Assembly (NCBI GenBank): GCA_024345305.1
Contig: BRON01000008.1
Span: 868,001 to 932,000 of the forward strand
DNA length: 64,000 nucleotides
Reading direction: 5' to 3'
Source: Mrakia gelida
Lineage: Eukaryota; Basidiomycota; Tremellomycetes; Cystofilobasidiales; Mrakiaceae
The notes below the pieces were generated by a model. It searched no databases, was not told the origin of the DNA, and worked only from the letters and a program-made list of their open reading frames with translations. Shown here piece after piece: positions 22,752 to 34,975 of the stretch (position 1 is its first letter; every line of letters starts with the position of its first letter). The position numbers were made by a program, and so were the translations under genes.

Positions 22752-25333
22752 CTATAATTCCCCACCCCTCCACTCAACAACCATCGTCCCACCATCCTCC
22801 GCTCTCACCCTTCCTCTTCTCTCCCTCAACCCATTGACCTTCCACATACACAGCGCCCAAGCCAACCTCCCCCCATCCTCCAACGCCTCGACCTCTAGCA
22901 CAGTGTCCCCTCGCTCGTCGATCTTCTCGTCCAGCCATTTGAAGCACGATAGGCAGATTGGGGTTTGTTGGATGAACTTGTCGACCGCGGCTTCTTCGAA
23001 GCCGCAGAAAAAGCATGCTGGGGCGAAAGAGGTTGGGAGGAAGGATGAGGGGACGCCGAGTTCGAGGAAGGAGGGAGGTTCGAAAGGTTTGGGGGGTGGA
23101 AGGTCCGGTGGTGGGGAGAGGGAGGAGGAGAGTGATCGACGTGAGCGTGGAGAGCGGGCGAAAGGGGAGGGGGCGGGTGGGAGAGGAGAGGGTAGGGGAG
23201 GGAGAGGTAGAGGGAGGGAGTTGGATTCGGACGCGTCGACGATGGGCGGTGGTGGGGTTGATGCTTCCCTCGACGCGAGCCTTCTCCTCTTCGGTGATGG
23301 TGGTCCTGGAGAACGAGACGAGAGTCGGCTTGAGGATGGGGAGGGTGAGGAATCGGGGGTGGAGTATATGGAGTGTGTTGAACTGGAAGGCGTCGACGCG
23401 GAGGAGGAGGAAGAGTTGAGAGAGAAGGGAGAGTGATGCGATTTCTGTTGTTGCTCCTTCGTCTCCTGCTGGATGCCGAACATAAGGGTGGGCGCTATAT
23501 CCTCCTCGAAGTCTACGAGCTGCACCGTCTCCGTCTGGTTCGATCCATCAACGTGTTGCTCGATTTCGCCGTTCGCGACGTCGACCTCCGGCGAAAGCTG
23601 GACGTCCGTTGATGCCTCGAAGGTTGCAATCTGGAAATCCTCGACTGGGAGAGATTTCTTAAGTTCCAGTCCATTCCTGAAATTAGGGGCCGAACGAGAG
23701 CTGATCAGCTTCGAGCCTCGTTCGGGTTCGTTCGAGTCGCGTCGACAATCGTAGCTGATTGACCATGGACTCACCTCATTTCCAGGAACATCTCCTCCAG
23801 AATCTCGATGCTGAGAGTAGGCTCGTCCTCCTCGGTAACAGGCTCCACTGATCCCATCTCGGTCGGCACCTCGACCGGTTCCTCCAGTTCCTCGTTCTCG
23901 TCGTCGTCCTCCAGCGGAAGTTCGGCGTTGGCTGCTTCCTCCAGTGTCTCGACTTCGGGGCCATCAATAACTCCGGTATCCATTGATTGAGCGCTGGAGA
24001 AGACGTAAGGTCGGTCAGCTCGAGCAATTTCGTCTCGTTCACAAGTCGCGTCGAGAATCAGATGACTCACCTCGACGGATCCACCTCTAACTCCTCGATC
24101 TCATGACTAGGTTGACTCTTCAATGCCTTCAGAAGTTCTATGAAGAGGGAGATCTTCTCTCTGAACCTCGTCCTCCACCAATCAGCGGTCTGGTTGGGCT
24201 GTCGCGTCGGAATGAACGGGCGGGGAAGGTCAGCTCTTCTCCGCCTTCGAAGGACCGAACGTACGAGACTAGGAGGCTGGACTCACATAACCTCTGACGT
24301 AGAGATCAAAGGAGTCCCGTCCCTCAGCGTCTCGAGGCCAGGGACTGACGTTCGGACCCATAGCGTGGAGGAAGGTCGCGAACTTGTCGTCCGACGGCTC
24401 CTCGGAAGCGATGAACGGGGAATCCGAAGGTAGAGGGCTTAGTCGGAAGACGTCTGTGTTTCAGTACGATGTTACTGACCCGAATCCACTGGAAGAAGGT
24501 CAAAGAAAGCTGCTCAACTCACTTCGACACGTCCTCGTCCTCGTCCCCTGACTCATCACCTCCCTCTGACTCGACGCCAGCTGCAGCCTCCGCTTCCCCC
24601 TCAACTCCAGCCACAGCCCTGGGCTCTTCCTCCTCCAGAGGTTCCATCGCCGGCTCAACCTCCTGGACGGCCTCGACGGGGATGTCCTCCACCTCGTTCG
24701 CGTCGTCGAGAAGAATCGAAGTCGATGCGAGAACCATCGACGTTGACGGCTCCTCCTCCGGAAAAAGTGTCGCAAGGACTGAGTTGGAGACCAGCGGGTG
24801 ATAGAGGTAGTCCGTTTCGTGCTGCCATCGCCCCGAGAAGATGCTGTCCTTTATCCATCTAAGCTGAAGGAGGAATGGCGGCCCAAGAGAGGATCCCTGA
24901 TCTTGAAAGAACCGCTCTCCGAAAGATGAGGTGGGATCCACGAGAACGTGAGTTGCTTGGGGGAGGTGTCTGGTGACTAGAGGAGCTTTCCGGCTACGTG
25001 TGAGAGTCTGCGAAACGAAACGGAGCGTTAGCGTGATCCCTAAAAGATGAAGAGGGAGGGCGAGAAAGAACGAACGTCGACTTCTGCTTCCAGTTTCCGT
25101 GCCTTCGCACAGGAAGGATCGAAGTAGAACAGGAATCCTTCAGATCCGTCGGGAGCGTTGTTAGGTGAGAGATGTGATGGTGGTGGGTCGAGGTGGATAG
25201 AAGGTATGACGAGTGAGGAAGAGGGGAAGGAAGGAGGAGGACGGTGAGCTCGACCTCGAGCTGAGGAAGGGCGAGGAGGAGGGAGGTAGATGTCGTCCGC
25301 GGGTCTGAGTTGAAGGATGTTCAGAGAGAACAT
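22752..25333 (-). CDS. Gene E: BRCT, Myb-like and zinc-finger protein (B-like)
   Basis: ATG 25333-25331; first exon to 25076 with a GTTCGT donor. BRCT: GFLFYFDPSCAKARKLEAEV, TLTRSRKAPLVTRHLPQATH, VLVDPTSSFGERFF, LRWIKDSIFSGRWQHETDY. A long acidic region (about 24520-24730) follows. A weak Myb-like unit comes next: SDDKFATFLHAMGP then WWRTRFREKISLFIELLKAL. After a second acidic stretch and a Ser/Pro linker there is a C-terminal finger, CFFCGFEEAAVDKF then CLSCFKWLDEKIDERGD. The stop is at 22754-22752. KWLDEKI is shared only with the broken tail of gene B, making B and E the closest pair. The splice after the first acidic region (about 24480-24545) is unresolved: the obvious donor there gives the wrong phase, so an upstream donor must be used or the model is wrong. 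Confidence 0.75.
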
Positions 25334-26182
25334 TGCCTTGTGGAGGTCCGGAGATGGTTAAGGGGAGCGAGAGGAGGGCGAGTGGGTTCCCATACGAGGG
25401 TAAGTGAGGACGGAGGGAGAGTGAAGGTTGAGGTCAACCTCGAACGAAATTTGGATTGACCTTTGTAACCCCGACCTCCATCTATGTTTCGATTGGAAAA
25501 TCTCATTTTTATAGATCTAGGATCTCATGCCTACTCTATTCTACCGAGCTGTCTGCAGAAAAAGTTCTAAAATGACGGCCTCCGTCTTGAAGGTTCAGCC
25601 GACCGGCAAGGTCGAGCTCTTCGAGCTCACCCTCCGACGCGTCCTCCTTTCCCTCCCTCAAGAGCCATTGCGAGCGAATCAAAACGAAACACGATCGTTG
25701 ATATAGTGAGAATAAAGAGAAGGGGTAGAGGCAACGACAAAACCAGAGAATTTGAGAGCGAGGTAACTGAGACGAGAGGGATGAACTGAAAGTGAAGAGG
25801 GTATCAATGAAGTGAAGAGGCGAACTACAAACGAGTGAGCGTGAGAGAAGAACAGTAGAGGAGTATCAAAAGGAAGACGAAAGAGGTGAGGAATAGGTGA
25901 GCAGAGGTAGGAGGAAATGCAAAGGGCTAAGAAGTGAAAGGAAGCGAGCGAGCGAGCAGAACGAGACGACGAGTTGAAACGATTAGGGCGTGAGGTAGAG
26001 ATGGGAGGCCTAGACGAGTGCAAAGATGAGTGGAGGTAGTAATAGAGAGAGGCAGGATATGCGATAAACCAACATGGAACGAGAAGTGAAGAGCAGAGAA
26101 AAGAAGGACGACGACGAACGACGCGCGAACGAAAGCAAACGAGATCGACCCCTTCCTCTTCATACCAACAGTGCTCCCTTCC
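25334..26182. other. Intergenic: gene E promoter and CRIB gene 3' flank
   Basis: This is 849 bp. 25334-25550 is the likely gene E promoter. 25680-26110 is strikingly purine-rich on the plus strand (GAGAAG-type repeats), so it is pyrimidine-rich in the 3' UTR sense of the CRIB gene. A 45-codon ATG frame at 25571-25708 has no support. GACGCGTC is at 25636-25643. Confidence 0.5.
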
Positions 26183-29100
26183 TCACGGCCTCCTCCTTTG
26201 AATCGACACCTCCTGCTCGAACCCATCCTCGTCGTCGCTCCCAAACTGATGCAGGAAGTCCGAGTAGGCAGGCGTCCCAGGCGTCGTCGGGTGATCCGCC
26301 TCGTCCCCTCCTCCTCCTCCTCCCCTCATCGTCGGCGAGTCCTTGTACTTCTTCGGCGAGTTCAGCATCTTGACCGCTTCGTCGAGAGCCAGTTCGGCCT
26401 CCTCGAACATCGACTGCTGAGATCCTGCTGACGAGAGACTCTTCGCCACGTCCGACGACGAGGATTTGGTGATGTAGGGTCGGTTGGGAGGAGGTGGTGA
26501 GGAGGAGGTGGTTCCTCGAGAGGACCCGTTCGAGCCTCCGAGGAAGAGACGGACGGGCTTGGTAGGCCGGTTCATGGAGGAGGAGGCGAATTGGGTGGTG
26601 GTGGCTGAGGCGGAGGAGGAGGAGGGAACGAGGAAGGCTCGAGTGATGACTGCTTCTTCGTCCATGGACATGTGTGAGCCTGAAGAGATCATCGACGGGG
26701 AGAGGGAGGTGACTCTTGACGTTCCGGTGGCGGCTGTCATGACTGAGAGTCGAGCGTCCAGGTTGGAGGCTCGCGTCGAGTTGTACGAGGAGGAGTTTCG
26801 CATTCCGAGGGAGGGTCGACGACGGATGGAGGAGTTGGAATGGGAGGTTGGGATGGAAGCGTCACCATTGAGAGAGGGGACGAAGGAGGTAGTCGAGGTT
26901 TGGGATGAGTTCGAGGTGGTTCGCTCGAGAGGGACAAGTTGGTTGGAAGCTCGTCGACCCGTCGACTGACCAAAGGTCCCTCCCCCGTTTCCGGCAGGAT
27001 CTCCTCCCGCTCCGAACTCGTCGAGATATGCGAGACCTCCGCCTTCCTCGTCCGAAGACTCCTCCTTCTCGCGTTGACCATTCCTCCTGCCCTTCGTCGT
27101 CGCGTCGACCGGTCGAACGAGCGCGTCCGGAGTCCTCCTTCCTCCTTGCAACGCCCCGCTGAGTGTCCCGAACGTGTTCGACCGAGGTTCGTCGTCTCCA
27201 GAACTTGAAGAGGTCGAGACTTTCCGCGATGGGATCGCTCTCGGAGGTGAACGGGTAGGAGGGGTGGTCGAGCGTGTGGGTGGCGGAGGAGACGAGTCGA
27301 CTGGGACCGATGGGAGGGGCCGACGAAGAGGTACGGTGGTGAGGAGAGGTGCTGGGAGGAGAGGTAGAGCTCGAGAGACTGGGGAGATGGTAGGAATTTG
27401 GACCGAAAGAGGGATCGCCGGAGGAGGACGAGGAGCGGTAGTGATTCGAACGGCTGGTGATGCTGCTTCTGTTGAGCTTCCGAAGGAGGAGACCGAGTTG
27501 GAACGCTGAGCGTCTGGTCGAGAGTCCTTCCTGGCAGGAGGTACGTAGGATCCAGGCGGAGGAAGGGGAGTGATGGGATGGTTGGTTCCTCCTGAGGACG
27601 AGGCGCCGTGCGAGAAAGTCGAGGACGTTTTCGGCGATGTGCTTCTCGAGGTGGCATCTCCTCCTTCTCCTGCCGATGGAGGATCGCTCGGTCGACGACC
27701 GACGCCCTTCTTGGCCAGTCTGGAAGACCGCTGTTCTCGAGGAGTAAGAGGAGGCCGCTCCTCTGACGGCGACGCGACGAGGTTCGAACCTGCGTGACTC
27801 GACCCTGAGTCAGACGCGGCTGCTGCTGGTTGTGGCTCTCCTCCTCCTCCTCCTAAGGCAGCCGAGAGCAGGCCCTGCGCCCAGCCACCGTCCGTCTCCT
27901 CGCGAGCAAAGACCTCGATCCCCTTGAAGTCTCGAAGCTGGAGGGAGAGGCGAGAGGAGACCTTGGTCGACAAGTCTGGCCGAGGAGGTGGAGGAGGAGG
28001 AGGTGGGGACTCTGGAGTGAGAAAGGTGTGCGAGAAGGGTGGGAGCTGTGGTGGGGTTGAAGGTACGATGGGTTTGGTTGGACTGGAGGTGAGGGATCGG
28101 ATGGAGTTGGAGGAAGGGGATATGGGGACGTTGAGAGCGGCGGCTCTCGCTAGTTGAGATTTCGACTTGTCCTTGGCTAGACGAAGGAGTTCTGTTGTCG
28201 AGAGTCCCTGAGCCTGAGTTGTATAGAAGCCAAAAAAAAACGGAGAAACCGGTCAGCCCTTGGCCTCGAGAGGAGATGAAGATCGAGACAAAGAAAGAAG
28301 GGGAAGTAAGAGAGGGAGGTGAAACTCACCCTGAGCAGCTCAACCCATTCGGACGGCAGAGCAGAGAGATCATCGCTCTCCAGATGCAGCTCATGATGAA
28401 CGTTGAACGGCATCCCGATCCCTCCATCGTCTACAGGGTCGGTGCCGTTCAGCAAGACACCGTTCTCGCTCGTCGACGAGTTCTTCCTTCGTCTCGACTC
28501 GAGCTCACGCGGCGACCCTTCCTCCCCTTCCATCCCTCCTAGAGTTCCTCCTGCCCCACCACCTCCTCCTCCCATCACTCCTAGCAAAGTCGACGAGGCC
28601 GACCTGAGAATCCTGCTCCCTTTCCTCTTGAGCTGTTGAGCGTTCGAGGACTTCCTTCCTAGAGTCGCCGCTCTCTCCTTGGGCTCGTCGCTGAGAGGGA
28701 CGAGGATCGGGGCATCTCCGTTGTTCCATCCGGGGGAGGTAGCACGAGGTGGTAGAGAAGACGAAGGGTACCTCTGAGGTTGAAGTTCTTCGTTCTCGAC
28801 CGAGCGGAAGCTGAGGTTTGTGCTAGATCCTGGTCGTTTGAGGAGCGTCCAGCTCTTCTTCCCTTTGAGGTGTTTCGAGCTTCCTCCTCCGCCTCCTGAG
28901 GGACCATCGATGGAAGCTGCTGGAGTAGTGGTGATGGTAGGACGAGGAGGCGGTGGTGGCGGGAGGCCTCTTGTTAAGCTGCTCGAGTTCTTGTGGGTTG
29001 GAGAGAGGTGCGAGGAGGAAGAGGAGGAGGGTTTGGGGACGTCTTCGAACTCTTGAAGGGTGGGCGAGTTGGGTCCTCCCTGGAGCGAAGGAGAAGAGGT

Positions 29101-29346
29101 GAACGAGTACGAGGATGAGTTGGAGGGCTGGACGGCAGGTATATGAGGTCGTCTGAACCGACTGGTAGGCGAGGACGTCCGAGGAAGGGAGCGAGAGGAG
29201 TGGGAGGCTGGAGGTGAAAGGTCCTTGGGAGGAGGAGGAGGAGGAGGGGTCGAAGGCGATGGCTCTCGTTCGCGTTCGTTCGACCGTAGGAGCAGCTTGG
29301 AGAACCTCGACCGTTGACCTGTTGATGATGATGAGACCGTCGCCAT
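26183..29346 (-). CDS. CRIB (p21-Rho-binding) domain protein without kinase domain
   Basis: ATG 29346-29344. The long first exon (29346 to about 28329) is Ser/Pro-rich with polyproline stretches (PPPPPPPKDLSPP, GLPPPPPPRPT), possible SH3 or EVH1 ligands. It ends in a CRIB/PBD motif: GIGMPFNVHHELHLESDDLS, then ALPSEWVELLR. Exon 2 starts at 28214 (AQGLSTTELLRLAKDK), completing the PBD helix, and runs uninterrupted to the stop at 26183. The second half is disordered, with basic and Ser-rich patches (LTPREQRSSRLAKKG, RRPSLGMRNSS) and an acidic C-terminus (FGSDDEDGFEQE). I see no kinase domain, unlike PAK kinases. It is probably a Cdc42/Rac effector or scaffold for polarity (inferred from the domain). 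The exact family is not recognised. Confidence 0.8.
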
Positions 29347-30224
29347 CCCCCTGGGGTATATATCCGAGCGGAAAGAAGGGGAAGGAAGGAAGGAAGGAGG
29401 GAGCGGATGGAGGAAAGGAAGCGTCGCGAGCTCACTCCTCCTCGAGACCCCCCTCGTGGCGCAGAGACCTGCTTTTTCTTTCCGAGCTCAACCCCGCGAT
29501 TGTTTTCCAACGTTCAGAGGAGGGTTCATGCAGAGGACGTGTATATGTGTTCATCGATGAGCTCGAGCCTGCTGCAGATTTTGAGAGATGGAGAGAAAGA
29601 GGGCAAACCTTCGCGTCCTCTCGCAGATCGCCTCAGGCCGCCTCTTTTTTGGAACGCTAACCCACCCCGAAACGGAGAGATCTACCTGTTCCCCTGAAAA
29701 AGACAACAACAGGTTCTAAGGATACATGCGCACGTCAAGGGGTCAGCAAGAGCACTTTAAGGACGGAATTGGCGGTTGAGAGGAGATGAGGCGGACATCG
29801 CGTCGTGAAGGAGGGAGAACAGGACGCGTCGCCGAAGAGTCTCCGAAAGGACTTCGTGGAGAGGAAGTTTGCGCTTTTCTACGCTCATAGCAAGCTGAAC
29901 GAGAGGAATCCAAAGCCGTCGTGGGAAGAACTGACGCGTCGAAGGAGAGTCGATGGACGCGTCGCGGCTGAAAAAGGATCTTTGGATCAGCTTCGACTTT
30001 CCTCGGGGGCGACAAAGGCCCTCCAACATCCTTGAGTTCCTCATAGCTGGAACGGATCGTGCGAAACCCGGGAGCGAAAATCTTCTCAACCTTTCAAACA
30101 CGACCCACGACTCATCGTCATCTCGCGAGGGGAAAGGAAGGGCTAAATCGAAGCTCACCCCTTGGTCCCTCCCTTGCTCTCGACACCCACTATCGACAGG
30201 CAGACGACTAGGCCCATTCTCGAC
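29347..30224. promoter_or_regulatory. Divergent promoter region CRIB gene / NHA1
   Basis: This is 878 bp head-to-head. TATATA lies at 29357-29362, just upstream of the CRIB start. Three GACGCGTC palindromes cluster at 29823-29830, 29933-29940 and 29956-29963, the densest cluster in the window. Open frames here on both strands lack domain-like content. Confidence 0.55.
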
Positions 30225-32763
30225 ATGTCACCCTCCCCTCCCCCACCACTCGTACTGTCACAACCATCTCCTCCAGTTCAGCCAGACTGGTTCGATCCAA
30301 TCTCCATCCTCTTCCTCCTCCTCGGCGTCTTCTTCGTTCTCTTCGGTCTGCTCTCTCATCTCATCAGAGGAAAGTTCTTCATCCCGAGTTCGGTAGTCGC
30401 TACCTTGTTTGGTGAGTTCAAGTCGAGGCTCGTTTATCTGGTCCTTGGCAGAGGTAGAACGGACGAGGGACGCAAAGGAGGCAGGGAAGGAAGGTCGAGC
30501 TCACCGATGTCCCTCTTTCTTCTTGCTCTCCTTCACCTCGCTTCTCGCCTCCCAGGAATCCTCCTCGGACCGAAGGGACTCGGACTTTTAGCTTCTCCAG
30601 CCACTGATTCCGGAGGTTGGTCGGATGGGAGCGAGAACGAGGAAGCTCGAGAGTTCTTGCGATGGGGGTGCCGTGTAGTGCTTGGGTGAGTGAGCTCGTT
30701 CTTTCCCTCCTCCCATCGTTCTCACCCCCTCCTTCAACCTCATCCTTCTCGTTTTGGTGGTGCGTCCATACTCATACGACATGCATCTGTGCTCTCCATC
30801 CAGAATCCAAGTCCTCGCCGCAGGGATCCTCCTCCCAACTCGCTATCTCGCTCATCGCAAGAATCTCCTCACCCTCACGACGCTCCTCTTCCCCGTCATG
30901 ATCTCCTCATCCCTCATCTCAGCTCTCTTCACATATCTCCTGATCCCAGGCATGGGCTGGTACGAGGCTCTCGTTATCGGCGCCTGCCTTGGACCTACGG
31001 ATCCCGTTCTCGCTGGGAGTGTGATCAAAGGTCAGCTCTCTTCGCGTCTTCACCACAACATCTCGCTTCGAGGGGTTTGTTACTGACCCCAAAACGATCT
31101 GGAACAGGTCACTTCGCCGACAGGCACGTCGAGAAGAGCTTGAGAGACGTGCTGCTTTGTGAATCGGGCGCTAACGACGGACTCGGTGAGTCGATCTGGT
31201 CGTGCGCTCTCGCTCTCGCGCGAAGACCACTTCTTCTCTTCTTTGCATCCCTATTCGAATCCCAACTCACTTACTGACCTGGTTAATCTTTCGTCGTCCT
31301 CACGATCTCCGTCCCCTCAGGCACCCCCATCCTCCTTCTCGCCCTCTCACTCCTCGTCTCGACCTCCTCCGAACCCCCTCCTTCAGCACCGACCACCTCC
31401 CTTCAGCTCCTCACCAACTTCCTCACCTCGATTCTCTTCTACAACACCATCTTGTCTCTCGTCGCTGGAGCCGGAATCGGATTCGCGGTCCGGTACCTCC
31501 TCATTCAGTCAAGACGACGAGGTTGGATCGACGAGGACTCGATGCTCGTGTTCTCGTTGGCTACGAGCTTCGCTAGTGAGTCATCTCGGCTCACCCACAC
31601 TGTTCCAGGCTGGAGCCATTCTCGAATCGGTGTACAACGGAGGGGGAGATCGAAGCAGCGCGTCGAAATCGCAGGCTGACCCTCGTCGCCGACGCATCAA
31701 TTCTCTCTGTCAATCCCCAGTCATCGGATCCATGACTCTCCTCAACACCAACACCTTCCTCGCTTGCTTCGTCGCTGGAGTCTTCATGAGCTGGGACGAC
31801 GAGGTCGCTGATGTCCTCCACACAAAGGTCAGAAAGCTTCCTTCTTCATCTCGACGCGTCCGTTCCTCGCGCTCGAGCTGAACCCACTTCTGCTCCTCTT
31901 CTTCCAGTTCTCCGAGGGCCTGGACAAGTCAGTACCTCTCGCCTCATGCTCGCCTTCGTTCCTTCGCTGACTCGCTCGTTTCGTCCCCTTGCAGTCTCAT
32001 CGACATCCTCATCTTCTCGGTCCTCGGCTCGGTCCTCCCCTTCGACTCTTGGGTCTCTTCCTCCTCGCCCATCAGCTTCGGTCGCCTCGTCTCCCTCGCC
32101 ATTCTCGTACTCGTCTTCAGGCGACTACCGGGAGTGCTGCTGTTCTCGAAGGGGTTGCCAGCGATTCAAACCTGGGGGAAGACCATGTTCGTTCGTCGCG
32201 TCTTCGTCGAACTCTGCTTTCTTCTCCCACTGACGAGTGCTTTCTTGTTCTGTTCTGCAGCTTCCTCGGCTGGTTCGGACCCATGGGCATTGGAGCCCTC
32301 TACTACGCACTGGAAGCGGACGTTAGCTCGTCAAGTCTCGCGACCCAGATCTACACGATCGTTTCGTTCATCATCTTCGCCTCGATATTCGTTCATGGAC
32401 TCACCATCCGTCAGCACTCCTCTCCTTTCTCTCTCTCCTCCTCCCCTCATCTCACTGACCTCTTACCTCTTTTCCTCCTTTCCCTATTCCACCTCTTCCG
32501 CCTCGATCTCTCCTTCCACGCGCGTCGTTCCTCGTCTAGCTTTCTTCCTCCTCCTCACCCACCTCGCTCCCTCCCTAGCTCCCCGCCTCCTCGGAGAACG
32601 CAAAGCCGTCGGACAAGACTTCGGAGGAGGGGACCACTTGCTCGCTGAGGAAGGAGACGACGCTTCTGAGGAAGGGGAGGAGGAGCGACGAGGACGTCCC
32701 GCGACGGAAACGGACCCCTTGTTGGAGGCTGCTCGTTCGGGACCGGGAGCTCGTCCTAGATGA
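30225..32763 (+). CDS. NHA1: Na+(K+)/H+ antiporter, CPA1 Nha1/Sod2 type
   Basis: Plasma-membrane alkali-cation/proton antiporter. ATG 30225 opens a short Pro-rich cytosolic N-terminus. About 12 hydrophobic segments follow, for example ISILFLLLGVFFVLFGLLSH, TLLFPVMISSSLISALFTYL, GLGTPILLLALSLLVSTSS, ILSLVAGAGIGFAVRYLLI and GSMTLLNTNTFLACFVAGVF. The family signature GACLGPTDPVLAGSVIKGHF carries the ion-binding TDP motif, and DVLLCESGANDGL carries the SGxNDG motif. The GPMGIGALYYA motif is also present. The C-terminal tail is short and acidic (EEGDDASEEGEEERRG) and ends ARSGPGARPR. It lacks the very long cytosolic tail of S. cerevisiae Nha1 and is closer to the Sod2-type length. About ten exons; ends are firm, interior borders approximate. 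Confidence 0.88.
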
Positions 32764-33132
32764 TTAGGTAGATTTCATTGAACACATCTTAACGACCAGA
32801 AGCTGCACTTGGGGGAAAGAAAAGTCTGAGAGCAGAGTGCAAAAAATCAATCGCCTCTTTCTCTCCGGTGTCTCGCAATCCTCGAAACTCCGCGAGCTCA
32901 CTCCTCCCTTCCCTCCCTCCCAACCCCTTCAACCCCTTCGACTCCCTCTTCCCTTCACTAGGAACCCCTCTCACCCCTCCGCTCCCTCTGATCTCCGAAG
33001 ATACGACGCTCGAAATCCCCCCCGCGTGCTGGTGACACGAACAGCAACCTCCCTTCAACCACCGCCTCCTCCTCTCACCCACCTCCTTCCTCCTCCTCAC
33101 CCTTCTCTCGTCACCCTCTCACGTCCCCTTAC
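32764..33132. other. Intergenic between NHA1 and the DUF218 gene
   Basis: This is 369 bp, mostly C-rich pyrimidine sequence (32885-33120) upstream of the DUF218 start, a typical basidiomycete promoter/5' UTR pyrimidine tract. No gene seen. Confidence 0.5.
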
Positions 33133-34975
33133 ATGCTCCCCTTCCCAGCAACCCAATCCTCTTCATCTCACTCACACAGCAAACGCTCCTTCGGCTTCGG
33201 TGGGGGCAACTACCTCACCACCTCCTCCTCCTCTTCCTCCCTTTCACTCAGCGTCGGGAACGGGAGCCTGCTCGAGAAGCGTAAGGTCAGCGAGCTCCTA
33301 AGGCAGCGTTCGAGAGTTACCAACCTTGCTTTGGTTCTCATCTTGGGGTTACTGGGAGTGAGTCTAGTAGCAAATTTCCGAGGGTGGGTGGACGCTCAGC
33401 ATGGGGGACAGCATATCTCTTGGGGGAGGGAGATGGACGGCGACGAGGGAGCTGGCGGAGCAGGGTGGGTTGGCGAGAGAGGGCAGCCGAAGGAGATCTT
33501 GGATACGGTTGAGGTGGGGGAGGGGTTGAAGGGGTTGAGTCATCTTGTGGTCGTAGCTGGGTGAGTCCCAGTCTCGCCCTCGTTCCCTTCCTCCTTCGAG
33601 CGAGAGAGGAAGGGAAGCTTAGGCTTCCAGCTCAAGCTCACCATTCCCCTCCCTCCCTCTTCCCCTTTCGTTTTGTTGGCAGTCACGGCATCTGGACAGG
33701 GCACGACGCTTCGTTAAGGGATAAGGACGATCAGTGGTTACTGGAACCGTATCAGCGTGGTGGACAGACGGTGCAGGCGATTTTCAAGCATATCAAGGCT
33801 GGGTGAGTTGGAGTTTGAGTTTGGAGTTGAGCGAACGAACGAACGAGCTTGGGTTTGCTGACTCGCTTACCTTTTTGTGTTGATGAAACAGAGCCGATTT
33901 GGTACTAGGAGACCCGAATGCCTTGCTGGTGTTCTCGGGTGGGCAGACGAGGCCTTTAGGTGAGTGTTTTCCCTTTGATCGCCCAGCACAAACGAGACGA
34001 GACGCGCCGTGCCTGTCCTCGTCTCGTATCAACTCGTCCTCCATCATACCTTCGAGGCTCTCTCTCTTTCTCTCCAAACATCCCGACTGACTCCCTTCTT
34101 CTTGATCTGTTCGGTTGACTCTTTCGCATCAACAGCCGATCAAACAGAAGCCCAATCCTACCATCACCTCGCAACCGCTTCCTCCCTCCTCCCTCCTTCC
34201 TTCCCTCGAGCCACAACAGAGGATTTTGCACTCGACTCGTTTCAGAACTTGTTGTTTTCGATAGCGAGGTTCCATGAGGTGCGCTCTCTCTTGCATCCTT
34301 CTCTCCCTCCCCTCTCGTTGGAGTCGAGTCGCATCGAGCTGACTCTTCTTTCCACTCTCTCTTTCTCTCAACCCCTCTTTATCCGTCTCAAACCCCATTC
34401 TCAATCGTTTTATCGTTCACAGATCACATCCTCCTACCCCTCCTCAATCACCGTCGTAGGCTTCGGCGTCAAAGCCGCTCGGTTCAAGGAACTCCATCGA
34501 GCTGCTCTGAGATTCCCGGAGAGCAAGTTCGAGTACGTGGGGATTGATTTGGAGGGGGATTTGGAGAGTTTCTACGAGGGGGAGGTGAGCACCACTTCCG
34601 CTGTTCTTTTCTTCTGCTTTCTTCAAACGCGAGCCGCACTCGACTCGACGCGTCCTTTCCCATCTCACCAAACCTGACTCTCACTCGTCCCCCCTCCCTC
34701 CCTCCAACCCACTCACCCACTCACCCCCTCCTCGCTCACAGAAAAAGAACGGCTACACCCCCTTCACCCAAGACCTCTACGGCTGCCACCCTCCTCTCGT
34801 CTCCAAACGGCGACGTCGAAACCCTTTCGCTCGGTTCCATCCTTACCTCACCTCCGCGCCGGAGCTGAGAGGGCTGATGGAGTTCTGTCCTGGTCACTCG
34901 GGAGGTGGGGAGGGTGGGTTGAGTGGGTTGGGGGTTGTGTACGAGGGGGTGCTGCCTTGGGATGGGGGGCGGTAG
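33133..34975 (+). CDS. DUF218 (YdcF-like) single-pass membrane protein
   Basis: ATG 33133 opens a Ser-rich cytosolic N-terminus followed by basic residues (LLEKRKVSELLRQRSRV) and one membrane anchor (TNLALVLILGLLGVSLVANF), suggesting a type II protein. The DUF218 fold follows over several exons: LSHLVVVAGHGIWTGHD, DQWLLEPYQRGGQTVQAIF, GDPNALLVFSGGQTRPL, ADQTEAQSYHHLA, DSFQNLLFSIARFHE, ITVVGFGVKAARFKELHRAA. The GGxT motif followed by SEA/TEAQSY is the family signature. The final exon carries GYTPFTQDLYGCHPPL and ends at TAG 34973-34975. The biochemical role of eukaryotic DUF218 proteins is not settled, so no reaction is assigned. Confidence 0.85.

Noticed and set aside
25571..25708. 45-codon ORF beginning MTASVLKVQPTGK
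   Set aside because: It is short and unsupported, lies in a 3' flank/promoter region, and no family is recognised.
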